DNA of 64,000 nucleotides from CBDHDN01 sp965261585 (GTDB taxonomy: Bacteria > Pseudomonadota > Alphaproteobacteria > UBA6615): positions 40,199-104,198 of the forward strand of contig CBDHDN010000003.1 in NCBI GenBank assembly GCA_965261585.1, in the 5' to 3' direction. Numbering within the stretch: position 1 is the first letter of the stretch; each line of letters starts with the position of its first letter. Shown piece by piece: positions 9,061-18,907 of this stretch. Below the pieces are notes generated by a model. The model was not told the origin of the DNA. It saw only the letters and a program-made list of their open reading frames with translations, and did no database searches. The position numbers and the translations under genes are program-made.

Positions 9061-9157
9061 GCCCCCGGAGTTAGCACAGAAGGGCTGGTGCGGCATATGG
9101 TGGCCGCCCGATTCGGCGGCGTGGCCGCGCGTGCCTCCTCCTTCTCGCAGGTGCATC

Positions 9158-10414
9158 ATGACGGTCACGGCGTTCCTCAACCTTGCGGCCCTGCTGATCA
9201 CGCTTGCCGCGGCCTTCGGCTACGTCAATCACCGCTGGCTCCGATTGCCGCACACGATCGGGCTCGTCGTGATCGCACTGGCGGTCTCGTTCGCCGTGCT
9301 CGGCCTCGATGCATGGGTGCCGGGCTTCGGCTTCCGGGTGACCGTGCGGCAGGCGCTGATCGAGATCGATTTCTCCGACGTGCTGATGCAGGGGATGCTG
9401 AGCTTCCTGCTGTTCGCCGGCGCGCTGCACGTCAATCTTGACGACCTGATCGCCCGCCGCTGGGCGATCTCGGTGCTGGCAACGGTCGGCGTGCTCATGT
9501 CGACCTTCATGGTCGGCCTGGCGACGTTCTTTGCGTTTCGCCTGATCGGCCTCGCGATTCCGTTGAGTTACTGCCTCGTGTTCGGTGCGCTGATCTCGCC
9601 GACCGATCCGGTTGCCGTGCTCGGCATCCTCAAGAAGGTCGCGGTGCCGGCCAGCCTGGAAGCGAAGATCGCCGGCGAAAGCCTGTTCAACGACGGCGTC
9701 GGCATCGTCGTGTTCACGATCCTGGTCGCCATCGCCGGCGGTGCCGGCGAGCATGGCCACATCACGCCGCTCGGCATCGTCGAGCTGTTCCTCGTCGAGG
9801 CGGTTGGCGGCGTCGTGCTCGGCTTGGTTGCCGGCACCATCGCCTATCGGGCGATGAAGTCGATCGACGAATACAACCTCGAGATCCTGATCACGCTGTC
9901 GCTGGTCACGGCGACCTACGGGGTCGCCATTGCCCTCGGCGTTTCCGGGCCGATTGCCGTCGTCATCGCCGGGCTGTTGATCGGCAACTACGGCAAGCGG
10001 TTCGCCATGAGCGAGACGTCACGCACCCACATCGGCAACTTCTGGTCCGTGACCGACGAGATCCTCAACTCGATCCTGTTCCTGGCTATCGGCTTCGAGT
10101 TCATCGCGCTCACCCTGACGGGCCGGATCGGCCTGGCCATGGCGCTCGCCTTGCCAATCGTGCTCTCCGCCCGGTTCATAAGCGTAGCGGCGCCGCTGTC
10201 GCTGCTCGGCCTGCGGCGCGAATTCACCAAGGGTGCGATTCCAGTCCTCACCTGGGGTGGCCTGCGCGGCGGCATCTCCGTCGCGTTGGCCCTGTCACTG
10301 CCGGCGTTTGCCGGTAAGGACGTGATCCTCGCCGCGACCTATGGCGTCGTCGTCTTCTCGATCATCGTGCAGGGCCTGACCCTCGAACATGTCGTCCGGC
10401 GGGTCGTGCGCTAG
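9158..10414 (+). CDS. Na+(K+)/H+ antiporter, CPA1 (NhaP) type
   Basis: The 418-residue membrane protein has about 12 hydrophobic segments. The transport-site motifs of CPA1 exchangers are visible: ISPTDPVAVLGILKK near residues 147-161 and GESLFNDGVGIV just after, carrying the ion-binding Asp. Such proteins exchange Na+ or K+ for protons to control pH and salt. ATG 9158 begins MTVTAFLNLAALLITLAAA, a good first helix, so the longer upstream frame is discarded. The stop codon TAG is formed across the IS630 target: TA at 10412-10413 and G from the IS. Because the base after the right-hand TA is also G, the stop is the same with or without the IS. Confidence 0.9.
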   Translation: MTVTAFLNLAALLITLAAAFGYVNHRWLRLPHTIGLVVIALAVSFAVLGLDAWVPGFGFRVTVRQALIEIDFSDVLMQGMLSFLLFAGALHVNLDDLIARRWAISVLATVGVLMSTFMVGLATFFAFRLIGLAIPLSYCLVFGALISPTDPVAVLGILKKVAVPASLEAKIAGESLFNDGVGIVVFTILVAIAGGAGEHGHITPLGIVELFLVEAVGGVVLGLVAGTIAYRAMKSIDEYNLEILITLSLVTATYGVAIALGVSGPIAVVIAGLLIGNYGKRFAMSETSRTHIGNFWSVTDEILNSILFLAIGFEFIALTLTGRIGLAMALALPIVLSARFISVAAPLSLLGLRREFTKGAIPVLTWGGLRGGISVALALSLPAFAGKDVILAATYGVVVFSIIVQGLTLEHVVRRVVR

Positions 10415-11463
10415 AGTACATCCGGTTTAGACGGAATATCCTGCATTGACGAGGTAGTTTCTGCATTCGGTTGGAGAGAATTCATCGAGGGCGTTTCCAA
10501 TTGCCCGCCAGAGGTCATCGACGGTTCTGGCGCCGACCTTGCGGAGAATGGCTTTGAGCTTGGCGAAGACCTGTTCGATGGGATTGAGATCGGGGCTGTA
10601 GGGCGGCAGGTAGAGCGGGGTTGCGCCGACCGCCTCAATGGCCTCGTGTACGCCGGCGACCTTGTGGGAGGAGAGGTTGTCCATGATGACGATGTCGCCC
10701 GCGGACAGGGTCGGGACCAGGGCTTGCTGGACCCAGGCAAGGAAGCTTGCGCCGTTGATCGGGCCATCGAAAACGCAGGGCGCGGTGATCCGGTCGTGAC
10801 GCAGGGCGGCAATGAACGTGGTTGTCTTCCAGTGGCCATGGGGAATGGCCGCCACCACCCGTTCGCCGCGCGGTGCCCGGCCATAACGCCGGGCCATGTT
10901 CGTCCGCGCCCAGGTCTCGTCGAGAAAGACCAGCCGTTCGGCAATCAGCCCAGGTTGCTCGTTGCGCCAAGTGGCTCGCGCCGCCGCGACGTCAGGGCGC
11001 TCCTGCTCGGCGGCGTGGGCTGTCTTTTTTTGCGACTCAGCCCCTGAGCCAGAAGAAAGTCGCCAAGCGTCGAGCGCTTCGCCTCGATCCCCTCGGCGGC
11101 CAGCAAGACGCAAAGCTCGTCAATGGTGATGTCGCAATTCTCCATCACCAGAGCCCGAATGCGATCGCCATGGGGAGCCAGTTTCGATTTCTTCCAGCCA
11201 CCGTATTTGTCGGCTTTGATCGTGCCCCGCTGCTTCCAACGCTGCATCAGCTTCACAACAAAGCTGATGCTCACATCAAATTGCTTCGCCGCCGCATTGC
11301 GAGAGGTCCCCGATTCAACAACTCGAACAACTCGTTCACGAAGATCTTCCGAATAAGGTCGTGTCATCCATGGCTGGCCTCCTTTAACCCAGCTCATAGC
11401 TTGAATCACTTTTTGCGACCCTTGGGAATCCCCTTTTTGATTCTGTCTATGCCGGACCCGCTC
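10414..11463 (-). mobile_element. IS630-family element (1,050 bp) in a TA target
   Basis: The element is bounded by TA dinucleotides at 10412-10413 and 11464-11465, the IS630 target duplication. Its ends are inverted repeats: GAGTACATCCGGTTTAGAC reading in from the left and GAGCGGGTCCGGCATAGAC from the right, agreeing at most positions. It encodes one transposase made by a frameshift. It lies between the antiporter stop codon and the haloacid dehalogenase-like gene and disrupts neither coding region. Confidence 0.9.
10427..11367 (-). CDS. IS630-family transposase expressed through a -1 frameshift
   Basis: The upstream frame starts at ATG 11367 (MTRPYSEDLRERVVRVVE) behind AAAGGAGG. It encodes the helix-turn-helix part and reaches GLSRKK at a run of seven A (minus strand, near 11026-11032). 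The downstream frame continues from the same run as KKTAHAAEQERPDVAAAR and carries the DDE core: VFLDETWARTN, IVIMDNLSSHK and SPDLNPIEQVFAKLK. Placing the slip at A7 reproduces the contiguous family protein, so this is most likely programmed frameshifting, as is common in IS630 elements, and not decay. The downstream frame ends at 10427. Confidence 0.85.
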
Positions 11464-11571
11464 TAGCGGCCCGCCCGTATCGGCGGTCTCCAGTGCCAAC
11501 GCGACCGTCCCGCGTTGCCGTAATGCAGCGGCGCGGCCCGCGCTGGAACGGCCACTGCTTGTCGCCGGAGC

Positions 11572-12297
11572 TCATGCGCCGGCAGCCAGCGCCGTGCGGT
11601 AGGCATCCGCCAGTTCGCCCATGGTCTCGAAGGCGAGACACGGCTCGACCGTCTCGGCCGGGCGGATCGCGGCGCCGCCGCCGGCCGCGTGGCCGCGGCG
11701 GATCCAGGCCGATGTCAGCCCGATCGCGGCCGCCGGGACATGATCGTGGAAGAGCGATTGGGCGACGTGCAGGTGGTGTTCGCGATCGAGGCCTCGTCGC
11801 GCCAGGGACTCGAGCAGCGCTTCGAAATTGCGCCTGTCCGGCTTGTACGAGCCGATGTCCTGGGCCGTCAGGATCTCGTCGAACGCGACACCCAGCTTAC
11901 CGTTCGACACGGCGAACGAGGCGCGGTCGATGTTGGACAGGATGATCAGCTTGCAGTGCCGCTTGAGGTAGGTGAGGGCCGGCGGCGTGTCGGGAAACGC
12001 CGGCCAGTCGCTTACCGATGCGCCGAAGGCGGCCGCCGCGTCGGCGTCGCGCGGCAGGCGCCACGCGTCGGCGAGCCGATCGTGCACGTGTTTCAGAATG
12101 TCGGGATAAAGCAGACCGGGCGTCGCTGCCTGCTGCGCGGACTCGGCGCGGCCGAATGCGTCCAGGATGTCGTCCTTGGCAACGTTGGCGCCGTTCCGGT
12201 CGAGCCAGGGCCGCAGCGCCGCGACAATCCCGGCCTCCCAGTCGATCAGGGTGCCATAGCAGTCGAAGCTGAGGGAGCGGAACTCGGAGAGTCGCAT
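11572..12297 (-). CDS. Haloacid dehalogenase type II-like HAD hydrolase
   Basis: The 241-residue protein shows HAD motif I as SFDCYGTLIDWE (nucleophile Asp near residue 11), motif II in IILSNIDRASF, and motif III/IV in YKPDRRNFEALL followed by HVAQSLFHDHVPA. The DxYGT form of motif I and the HDxxPA ending are characteristic of L-2-haloacid dehalogenases and close relatives. It is predicted to be cytoplasmic. The actual substrate could be another 2-substituted acid or a phosphate ester. It begins ATG 12297 (MRLSEFRSLSFD) and is separated from the next HAD gene by 85 bp. Confidence 0.85.
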   Translation of the reverse strand: MRLSEFRSLSFDCYGTLIDWEAGIVAALRPWLDRNGANVAKDDILDAFGRAESAQQAATPGLLYPDILKHVHDRLADAWRLPRDADAAAAFGASVSDWPAFPDTPPALTYLKRHCKLIILSNIDRASFAVSNGKLGVAFDEILTAQDIGSYKPDRRNFEALLESLARRGLDREHHLHVAQSLFHDHVPAAAIGLTSAWIRRGHAAGGGAAIRPAETVEPCLAFETMGELADAYRTALAAGA

Positions 12298-12382
12298 CGC
12301 AAATCACCCTTTGGTCGACGAGGCGTGCGGATCGTAGCACGCCGGCGACGGGGCTCGGTCACCCGGAGGCGGATGTCGGTGG

Positions 12383-13054
12383 TCAGGCTCGATCAGCCGC
12401 GCCACCGTCCAGCCAACGGCGTACCTCATGCAGGTCGCTGGCGACAAGGAGGCATCGTGCGTGGGCCTCATCGGGCGCCGGCGCCAGGTCGGGCACCATG
12501 ACGGTTGCGAGCCCGGCGGCGAGGGCGGCCTGAACGCCGGTCCACGAGTCCTCGAGCGCCAGGCAGGCCGCCGGCCGGGCCCTTAGGGTTTCGGCCGCCT
12601 TTGCATAGAGATCGGGGTGCGGCTTGCCGCGCTCCACGTCGTCGCGTCCGACAATACAATCGAAGAAGCCATGAATACCGGCCTTGGACAAATGCCGGGC
12701 CGCCGATGCGCGGTGGGAAGAGGTTGCAACGGCGCGGGGCAGGCCGATGTCCGCCAGGTGCCCCAGAATCTCTCGCGCTCCTGGTTTCAGCGGAAAGCCG
12801 TTGCCCGTCCGTTCGGCGACGCGGGCGTTGCAGGTGCGTTCGAATTCGGCCATCGGAAAGTCCGGCCCGAAGTGGTCGTCGATGCGGGGAATGCAGTCGG
12901 CATAGGGAATGCCGATCAGGGCGGTAAAGAACTCCGTCGAACCGGGATAGCCGACCGCCTTGGCGCCGAATATCCAGGCCTCGCGGTAGACGACCTCCGA
13001 ATCGATCAGCAGGCCATCCATGTCGAAGACGACGGCCGCGAACTCACGCGTCAC
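12383..13054 (-). CDS. HAD-superfamily phosphatase (beta-phosphoglucomutase-like)
   Basis: About 223 residues from GTG 13054 (VTREFAAVVFDMDGLLIDSE). Motif I is DMDGLLIDSE, followed by a C1-type helical cap with KPGAREILGHL. Motif II is AVATSSHR, motif III the Lys in ERGKPHPDLY, and motif IV LALEDSWTGVQAA. This is the classic plan of phosphoglucomutase/2-deoxyglucose-6-phosphatase-like enzymes; the substrate is not predictable. The longer frame from 13126 would overlap the preceding gene and adds no conserved sequence. The GTG lies 11 bases inside the end of the upstream membrane-protein gene, so the genes are probably coupled. Confidence 0.8.
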   Translation of the reverse strand: MTREFAAVVFDMDGLLIDSEVVYREAWIFGAKAVGYPGSTEFFTALIGIPYADCIPRIDDHFGPDFPMAEFERTCNARVAERTGNGFPLKPGAREILGHLADIGLPRAVATSSHRASAARHLSKAGIHGFFDCIVGRDDVERGKPHPDLYAKAAETLRARPAACLALEDSWTGVQAALAAGLATVMVPDLAPAPDEAHARCLLVASDLHEVRRWLDGGAADRA

Positions 13055-13343
13055 CGGCGCCCTCTCGTGTCTGCTCCGGACGCTGCCGTCGAAGCAGCGA
13101 AAAGACCAACAGCGACAGACCAACACAGACCCCGATGATCACGACGGCCGTCGCGGTGCCGGCGGCGATCATCGGTGCTCCCCAGCTGTAGAGCAGATTC
13201 CAGACCCACTCGCCGACCGGTGTAAACTGGGTGAGCACGATTCCGGCGACGACACCGATGGCAAGCGGCATCGTCCTGGATGGCCGAGCCGTCGGCGATC
13301 GCTGCCCGTTGGCCGATGTCACGGCGCGCCTAGCGGACGGCAT
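13044..13343 (-). CDS. Small membrane protein of unknown function
   Basis: About 99 residues from ATG 13343 (MPSARRAVTSANG). A basic N-terminus is followed by two hydrophobic stretches, MPLAIGVVAGIVLTQF and AAGTATAVVIIGVCVGLSLL, and a short charged tail (RRQRPEQTREGAGDA). It is likely an inner-membrane protein with its tail inside. No family is recognised. It overlaps the end of the DUF3105 gene by 14 bp and the start of the HAD gene by 11 bp, so all three form one operon. Start choice is moderate: the overlap supports it, but no clear ribosome site is seen. Confidence 0.6.
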   Translation of the reverse strand: MPSARRAVTSANGQRSPTARPSRTMPLAIGVVAGIVLTQFTPVGEWVWNLLYSWGAPMIAAGTATAVVIIGVCVGLSLLVFSLLRRQRPEQTREGAGDA

Positions 13344-13959
13344 TCTCGGGTCCGCGACCACGAAACGCGTCGATGAAGGCGGCGGCCGCGGCGGCATCGA
13401 ACCGATCGAGCTCGAGCCTCTTCCTCCAGGCGGTCAGGACGATGCTCTGGCCGAGGCCGGGGTCGCGGGCGACGACGAGGCCTTCCCACTGTCCGGTGAA
13501 CAGCCCGGCCCAGTCTTGCAGGGTATCGATCACGTCCGGCGGTTGGCGGTCGAAATAGACGACGATGTTGCCGTGTTCGAGCGCGTGCACCAGCCGCAGC
13601 GGGTCTTGCCGCCGGTCGTAGAAGCCCGGCCGGACCCAGATAGTCTGGTGCGGCCCGGAGGTCGGATAGCGGCTGTCATAGCGCCAGCGCTCGCCCGCGT
13701 CGAGGTGGCGGCGCCCGTCGTCGGGCTCCGTCGCGACCCGTGAGATGGCTGTCGCGTCCTGTGCAGCGAGGGTGCCGAAGGCGCGCCGCGCGGTCGATGT
13801 CTGCCACAGATAGCCGCCACCGCCGCCGACGACAAGCAGCACGACGCCGATGATGATCCGTTCGCGCAGGCGGTTTTTCGGCGCCGCCGAAGCGCCCCAG
13901 TCGATACTGCTCGATGATTCCGAACGTGTCCGCTTGCGCTTCTTGGATTTCGGCATCAT
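13330..13959 (-). CDS. DUF3105 domain membrane-anchored protein
   Basis: The 209-residue protein has a very basic N-terminus, then one membrane helix (IIIGVVLLVVGGGGGYLW, about residues 35-52). The periplasmic DUF3105 domain carries the hallmarks YPTSGPHQTIWVRPGFYD and LRLVHALEHGNIVVYFDRQP. The conserved His residues in SGPH and HALEHG suggest metal binding, but the family function is unknown. Two adjacent Met codons (13959, 13956) are possible starts. It is the first gene of a leftward three-gene unit and diverges from copA across about 135 bp. Confidence 0.85.
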   Translation of the reverse strand: MMPKSKKRKRTRSESSSSIDWGASAAPKNRLRERIIIGVVLLVVGGGGGYLWQTSTARRAFGTLAAQDATAISRVATEPDDGRRHLDAGERWRYDSRYPTSGPHQTIWVRPGFYDRRQDPLRLVHALEHGNIVVYFDRQPPDVIDTLQDWAGLFTGQWEGLVVARDPGLGQSIVLTAWRKRLELDRFDAAAAAAFIDAFRGRGPENAVR

Positions 13960-14094
13960 CCACCGTTTTCGTTGGCAGGCAGAGGCGCGTTTCTCGCATG
14001 GCGATGCGTCTCATGCCAGATAGTTTAGGGGGCTTGGTCGTTCCTTGACCTTCCAGCGGCTGGAATCCCTACATAACACGAACAGAGAAAACAA

Positions 14095-16257
14095 ATGGTC
14101 ACCTCCATGGAATACCGAACCACCGCTGCGGCGTCGGGCGCCGCTCAGTACACGTGCCCAATGCACCCGGAAGTCGTTCAGGACGGCCCTGGCGATTGTC
14201 CGATATGCGGGATGGGGCTGGAACCGGTCGCGCCGGCGACGGAGGCCGGGCCGAATGCCGAGCTGGTCGATATGACCCGACGGTTCTGGGTCGGCACCGC
14301 GTTCGCGCTGCCCTTGCTGTACCTCGGTGCCGGGCGCTTCCTGCCGGTGTTTTCTTCGGAAGGATTGTTGCCGGGCACGGTATTGGGGTGGGTGCAATTG
14401 GCGCTGGCGACACCGGTCGTGTTGTGGTGCGGGCTGCCGTTCTTCAAGCGGGGCTGGGCCTCGGTGGCAACGCGCAATTTGAACATGTTCACGCTGCTCG
14501 CCCTGGGCACGGGGACCGCCTTCGTATTCAGCAGCGTCGCCGTCGTCGCGCCCGGCATTTTCCCGGCGACCTTCCGGGGCGCGGCCGGCGCGGTCGAGCT
14601 CTATTTCGAGGCGGCGGCTGTCATCACGACGCTGGTGCTGCTCGGCCAGGTGTTGGAGTTGCGGGCCCGAGAGAGAACCGGCGGCGCGTTGCGCGCCCTG
14701 CTGGGCCTGGCACCGATGACGGCACACCGCCTGGGCGACGACGGCGGCGAGGCGGAGGTGTCGCTCGCCAACGTAGGTGTCGGTGACCGGCTGCGCGTGC
14801 GTCCCGGCGAGAAGGTGCCGGTGGACGGCGTCGTCCTGGACGGCCACAGCCCCGTCGACGAGGCCATGCTGACGGGCGAGCCGGTGCCGGTCGCGAAGGC
14901 CGAGGGCGATCGCGTGATCGGCGGCACGCTCAACGGTGCCGGCAGCTTCGTCATGGCCGTGGACCGCATCGGCGCCGATACGCTGTTGTCGCAGATCGTG
15001 CAGATGGTCGCCGACGCGCAGCGGACGCGGGCGCCGATCCGGCGTCTGGCGGACACCGTCGCCGGCTACTTCGTGCCGGCAGTCGTCGCCGTGGCGATCG
15101 CGGCCTTCATCGCCTGGGCCCTGTTCGGGCCGCCGCCGGCGCTGGCCTTTGCCCTGATCTCCGCCGTTTCGGTACTGATCATTGCGTGCCCATGCGCCCT
15201 CGGCCTGGCGACGCCGATGTCGATCATGGTTGCCACCGGCCGTGGCGCCGGTGCCGGCGTGCTCATCAAGAATGCCGAGGCGCTCGAACGGCTCGAGCGC
15301 GCGGACACGCTGGTCGTCGACAAGACCGGCACGCTGACCGAGGGCAGGCCGCAAGTAACGTCGGTGACGGTCCTGGCGGCGCTGGACGAGGCTACGATCC
15401 TGCGGCTCGCGGCGACCCTTGAACGGGGCAGCGAGCATCCGCTTGGCGCGGCGATCGTCGATGCGGCACGGGCGCGCGGGCTCGACCTGGCGGAGGCGGA
15501 CGACTTCGCGCCGCACGCCGGTCAGGGCGTCAGCGGTCGCGTGGACGGCCGGCCGGTCGGCGTTGGCAACCGCGCGCTGCTGGACGCACTCGGCATCGAT
15601 GCAGGCGAGCCGGCCGGCGCCGCGAACGCGCGTCAGCGCGAAGGCGAGACGGTCATGTTCGTCTGCATCGACGGACAGCTTGCCGGCCTGATCGGCGTTT
15701 CCGACCCGATCAAGGAGGAGACGCCGCCGGTGCTCGAAGCCCTGCGCGCCGACGGCCTGAGCATCGTCATGCTGACCGGCGACAACGCCGACACAGCTTC
15801 GGTTGTCGCGCGCAGGCTCGGTATCGACACGGTCAGGGCCGAAGTCCTGCCGCAGGAGAAAAGCGACGTCGTGCGCACGCTTCAGGCCACAGGGCACGTC
15901 GTTGCGATGGCCGGTGACGGCGTCAACGACGCACCGGCGCTGGCCGCGGCCGACATCGGCATTGCCATGGGCACTGGCACGGATGTGGCGATTGAGAGCG
16001 CTGGGCTCACGCTCCTGGGCGGTGACCTGCGTGGCCTCCTGCGGGCCCGCAGGCTCAGCAAGGCGACAATGAGAAACATCCGGCAGAACCTGTTTTTTGC
16101 ATTTGTCTACAACGCGGTGGGTGTGCCGATCGCCGCCGGTGTCCTCTACCCGCTGTTCGGTATCCTGATCGGCCCGATCTTCGCGGCGGCTGCGATGAGC
16201 CTGAGCTCGGTCTCGGTCGTCGCCAACGCACTGCGCCTGCGCTCGGTACGGTTGTAG
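14095..16257 (+). CDS. copA: Copper-translocating P1B-type ATPase
   Basis: The 720-residue pump begins with a cytoplasmic heavy-metal-binding segment (CPMHPEV...GDCPICGMGLEP, residues 21-44) in place of the usual HMA domain. The P1B core follows: the membrane metal site IIACPCALGLATP (CPC near residue 364), the phosphorylated Asp in DKTGTLTEG (near 408), TGDN and the hinge GDGVNDAPAL. The CPC plus the short Cys/His-rich N-terminus points to Cu(I)/Ag(I) export. No CueR or chaperone gene is adjacent. Two starts are possible, ATG 14095 and 14110. It converges with the OmpA-like gene. Confidence 0.9.
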   Translation: MVTSMEYRTTAAASGAAQYTCPMHPEVVQDGPGDCPICGMGLEPVAPATEAGPNAELVDMTRRFWVGTAFALPLLYLGAGRFLPVFSSEGLLPGTVLGWVQLALATPVVLWCGLPFFKRGWASVATRNLNMFTLLALGTGTAFVFSSVAVVAPGIFPATFRGAAGAVELYFEAAAVITTLVLLGQVLELRARERTGGALRALLGLAPMTAHRLGDDGGEAEVSLANVGVGDRLRVRPGEKVPVDGVVLDGHSPVDEAMLTGEPVPVAKAEGDRVIGGTLNGAGSFVMAVDRIGADTLLSQIVQMVADAQRTRAPIRRLADTVAGYFVPAVVAVAIAAFIAWALFGPPPALAFALISAVSVLIIACPCALGLATPMSIMVATGRGAGAGVLIKNAEALERLERADTLVVDKTGTLTEGRPQVTSVTVLAALDEATILRLAATLERGSEHPLGAAIVDAARARGLDLAEADDFAPHAGQGVSGRVDGRPVGVGNRALLDALGIDAGEPAGAANARQREGETVMFVCIDGQLAGLIGVSDPIKEETPPVLEALRADGLSIVMLTGDNADTASVVARRLGIDTVRAEVLPQEKSDVVRTLQATGHVVAMAGDGVNDAPALAAADIGIAMGTGTDVAIESAGLTLLGGDLRGLLRARRLSKATMRNIRQNLFFAFVYNAVGVPIAAGVLYPLFGILIGPIFAAAAMSLSSVSVVANALRLRSVRL

Positions 16258-16263
16258 AGAATC

Positions 16264-16287
16264 GGGGCACCGCTTGTGCGGTGCCCC
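16264..16287. terminator. Bidirectional hairpin between copA and the OmpA-like gene
   Basis: A perfect 10-bp stem (ggggcaccgc with gcggtgcccc, loop ttgt) lies 7 bp after the copA stop and 26 bp beyond the end of the convergent OmpA-like gene. U-tracts are weak on both sides, so it may work with Rho or as a 3'-end stabiliser. Confidence 0.7.
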
Positions 16288-16312
16288 TTGGTTCGTCCGG
16301 CCTGGCGTCGGT

Positions 16313-17182
16313 CTAGGGTAGGACAACCACCCTGACGCGTCGGTTGCGCACTTCGCGGACGCCGTCATCGGTTTGTACCGCCGGGTCGTCCTCGCCGAAA
16401 CTGGCGACGACGATCTGATCCGGCGCCACGCCTTACACGCGGATGGCTGCCGATACGACATCGGCACGCGTCGCGGCAAGCCGCGCATTGTATTGCCCGT
16501 TGCCGGCACGGTCGGTGTAGCCGCTGACGGAGATCGTCGCGCCCCGGAGGCCCTTGGCGTAGTCGATCGCGTCGGACAGCGTCCGCTCGGCGCCGGCCGA
16601 CAAGCCGGTATCGTCGAAGCCGAACAGCACCGTGAAGACCCTGGGCCCCGGCGAGGGTCGGGGCGCCGGCCGTGGAGGGGCCGGTGCGGCCGCTGCGACC
16701 GGTGCCGGTGCCAGCCCGGCCTTCAGAGCCGCGAGCGCCGCTTCGAAGTCGCCGCGGCAAGCGGCGATGTCGTCGGGCTGGAAATTCTCCTCCTGCTCCT
16801 GCATCCAGCAATCGAACGCGACCTGGGCCCGGGCAGCCTCGGTCGGACGGAGCTGGCGGCCGCCACTGTTCAGTGCGTCAACGAGGTCGGCGCGCGCCGT
16901 GACAAGGAGCGGTGCCGTGTCCGCCGGCAGCTGGCGGGCGGTAATCTCCTCCGGTGCCTGGATGTCGCCGCCCGCCGCGGCGCGGGCTCTGATGGCAAAC
17001 ACGTCGGAGTCGACGTAGTCGGCCTCGTCGAACTCGCTCTTCGCGAGATCGATATAGCCCTCGTAGAGCCCGGCGGTGAACGACGACCCTCCCGCTTGCA
17101 AGTTCGTTGACCTGGCAAGCTCGGTGCCGGCGCAGCCGGTCAAGACAATGGTCACACCGACAAGTACAAGTTTCGCTTTCAT
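16313..17182 (-). pseudogene. OmpA-family lipoprotein with an internal TAA
   Basis: The reading from ATG 17182 starts with a lipoprotein signal (KLVLVGVTIVLTGCAG, lipobox LTGC). About 130 residues of alpha-rich sequence and a Pro/Ala linker follow, then an OmpA-type peptidoglycan-binding domain (VLFGFDDTGLSAGAER... ISVSGYTDRAGNGQYN). At 16433-16435 the frame meets TAA straight after AAIRV, yet the same frame continues with GVAPDQIVVASFGEDD and REVRNRRVRVVVLP to a stop at 16313. That tail is the normal end of the domain. A single nonsense change thus removes about 40 residues including the conserved NRRV segment. The rest is well preserved, so the change is recent or a sequencing error. Confidence 0.85.
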
Positions 17183-17268
17183 CTAGATCCCTCCCGGTCG
17201 TCAATAGAACCGCGCTGGGCGGCGATAGAGTAGCGTTGGCCGCTTCTGCCGGCAAAATCCGATCCCCG

Positions 17269-18907
17269 CTAAAGCGGCACGCCGTGGACAGCGACGCGTC
17301 GGATGGAGTACTCGCCACCTTCGTTGGTGATCTGGAGGCCGACAAAGCGACCGACAAGGCCGCGATCCGTGACACGAAGAACCTCCCCGCCGTCGACGAT
17401 AACAGCCATTTCGCCCGTGCCGTCGCGGCGCCATTGCAGTTGGTGGGTTTGTCCGTCGTCCAAGCGTTGCGACAAAGCCCGGGACTCCAGTGCCGCTTCG
17501 CGGCCGCCGCTGGCGCGAACGAGCGCGATGCGTGTGCCCGGACCTGGCGTGTAGCGAAGCTGATAGGCGGTCGTTCGCTGCTGGTCCTGGAACAGGCCGA
17601 TCGTCAGCCGGTTCGGGCTGTTTTCGACTGCCTGCGCCGTCATATCGATCGTGACCACGAACGATTCCGGTACACTCACTCGTGTGAAAATCTCAGGCGC
17701 TGCCACCGGCGCGGTGCCGAGCTGGCTCTGCAGAACCTCCGAGACGATTGCGCCAAGCAACTGCGAGGCGATGTCACCGCCGCCCGAGGACCGAGTCGAC
17801 GACCGCGTTGTCGAGGTGGTCTTGCGCGTCACCAGGCCACCGGCGGGCGACACGTCGAACCGCCCGGCAGCCGCCGTCCAAGTCGGATTCGCGACGTAGT
17901 CGCCGTCACCGAAGTCCTCGCTCAACACCGTCCGACTCCACGGCCAGTCGTAGCGTCGCACCAGGTCTTCGAGCCGCGTTCGCAATCCACGATCAACCTG
18001 CACCGACGGCTGGGCGAGGTGCCCCTTCAGCTCGTCGATGACGGCCTGAACGTCGGGATTGGGGCTGTCGACAAACCTTTCGCTCGTGGTCTCCGCCGCC
18101 GTCCCGGCGGTCGTGCTCGCCGCGGGTTGCTGCGCGGTCGCGACCGTCCGCCGCGCCGCAATCGCGGCGTCGAGCTGGGTGAGCAGGGCGCGTGTTGCCT
18201 GACCATTGATCGGCAATCCACGGCTTGCTTGGAACTGCCGAATGGCGGTTCGCGTGCGCGAACCCATGAGCCCGTCCGCCGGCCCCGGCGCATAGCCAAG
18301 CTGCGCCAGGCGAGACTGTGTCGCCCCGATCGTGTCGCGCTGCGACGGCATCGGTTCGGTGGTCGCTGGCGCCGGGGCGGGCTGGGTGGCAGCCGGTGCG
18401 GCCGTGCTGGTCTGGAGTTGTGGCTTGCGGCTTCGGGCCGCGGCCAGCTGCCCCTGGGTCATTCGCCGCTCGGTGAGACTTAGCGCCGTGGCCGCATCGG
18501 CGTGACCGGCCACCGCGGCTTCATTGAGCCAGATGTGGGCCTCGACCAGGTCCTGCGGCACGCCGCTGCCGTAGCGATACTGCATACCCAGATTGAACTG
18601 GGCCTGCGGCACCCCCCTGTTCCGCCGCCGCCCGGTGCCACCGCGCGGCCTCCGAGAGGTTCTGCGGCACGCCAAGCCCACGGAGATACAGATCCGCCAG
18701 GATCAGCTGGGCGTCGGTCAGCCCCTGTTCGGCCAGGGGCGCGCAGGCGCGGAAGGCATCGCCATAGTTTGCGGTCTCGTGCGCCTGCTCGCAGCGAAAC
18801 GCCGCGATCGGATCGACCGAGCCGCCCTGCGCCTGAGCCGAGGCCGCACCGGTTGCAAGCGCAAATGGCAGTGCCAAGAGAGCGGCGTATGCGGTCCAGG
18901 CTCGCAT
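17269..18907 (-). pseudogene. SEL1-repeat / peptidoglycan-binding exported protein, frameshifted
   Basis: The reading from ATG 18907 opens with a signal peptide (LLALPFALATGAASAQAQ). SEL1-like repeats follow (YGDAFRACAPLAEQGLTDAQ, then LYLRGLGVPQNLSEAARWHR). A run of six G (minus strand, 18612-18617) breaks the frame after AAAEQG. The next SEL1 repeat, VPQAQFNLGMQYRYGSGVPQ, continues in the frame ending at 17269. Downstream are a peptidoglycan-binding-1 motif (RLAQLGYAPGPADGLMGSRT), a low-complexity linker and a beta-rich C-terminal domain resembling concanavalin-like folds. Five G would restore about 545 residues. The likely role is in the periplasm or cell wall; the function of the C-terminal domain is unknown. 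Confidence 0.8.

Noticed and set aside
10945..11499. Two separate genes or a dead IS630 transposase
   Set aside because: The two frames meet at an A7 slippery run and together form the complete family protein, so programmed frameshifting is the simpler reading.
14011..16509. Very long open frame (832 codons) antisense to copA
   Set aside because: It is a codon-bias shadow of a GC-rich gene: composition is R/G/D/Q-heavy, no domain or signal is recognised, and the opposite strand encodes a complete P-type ATPase.
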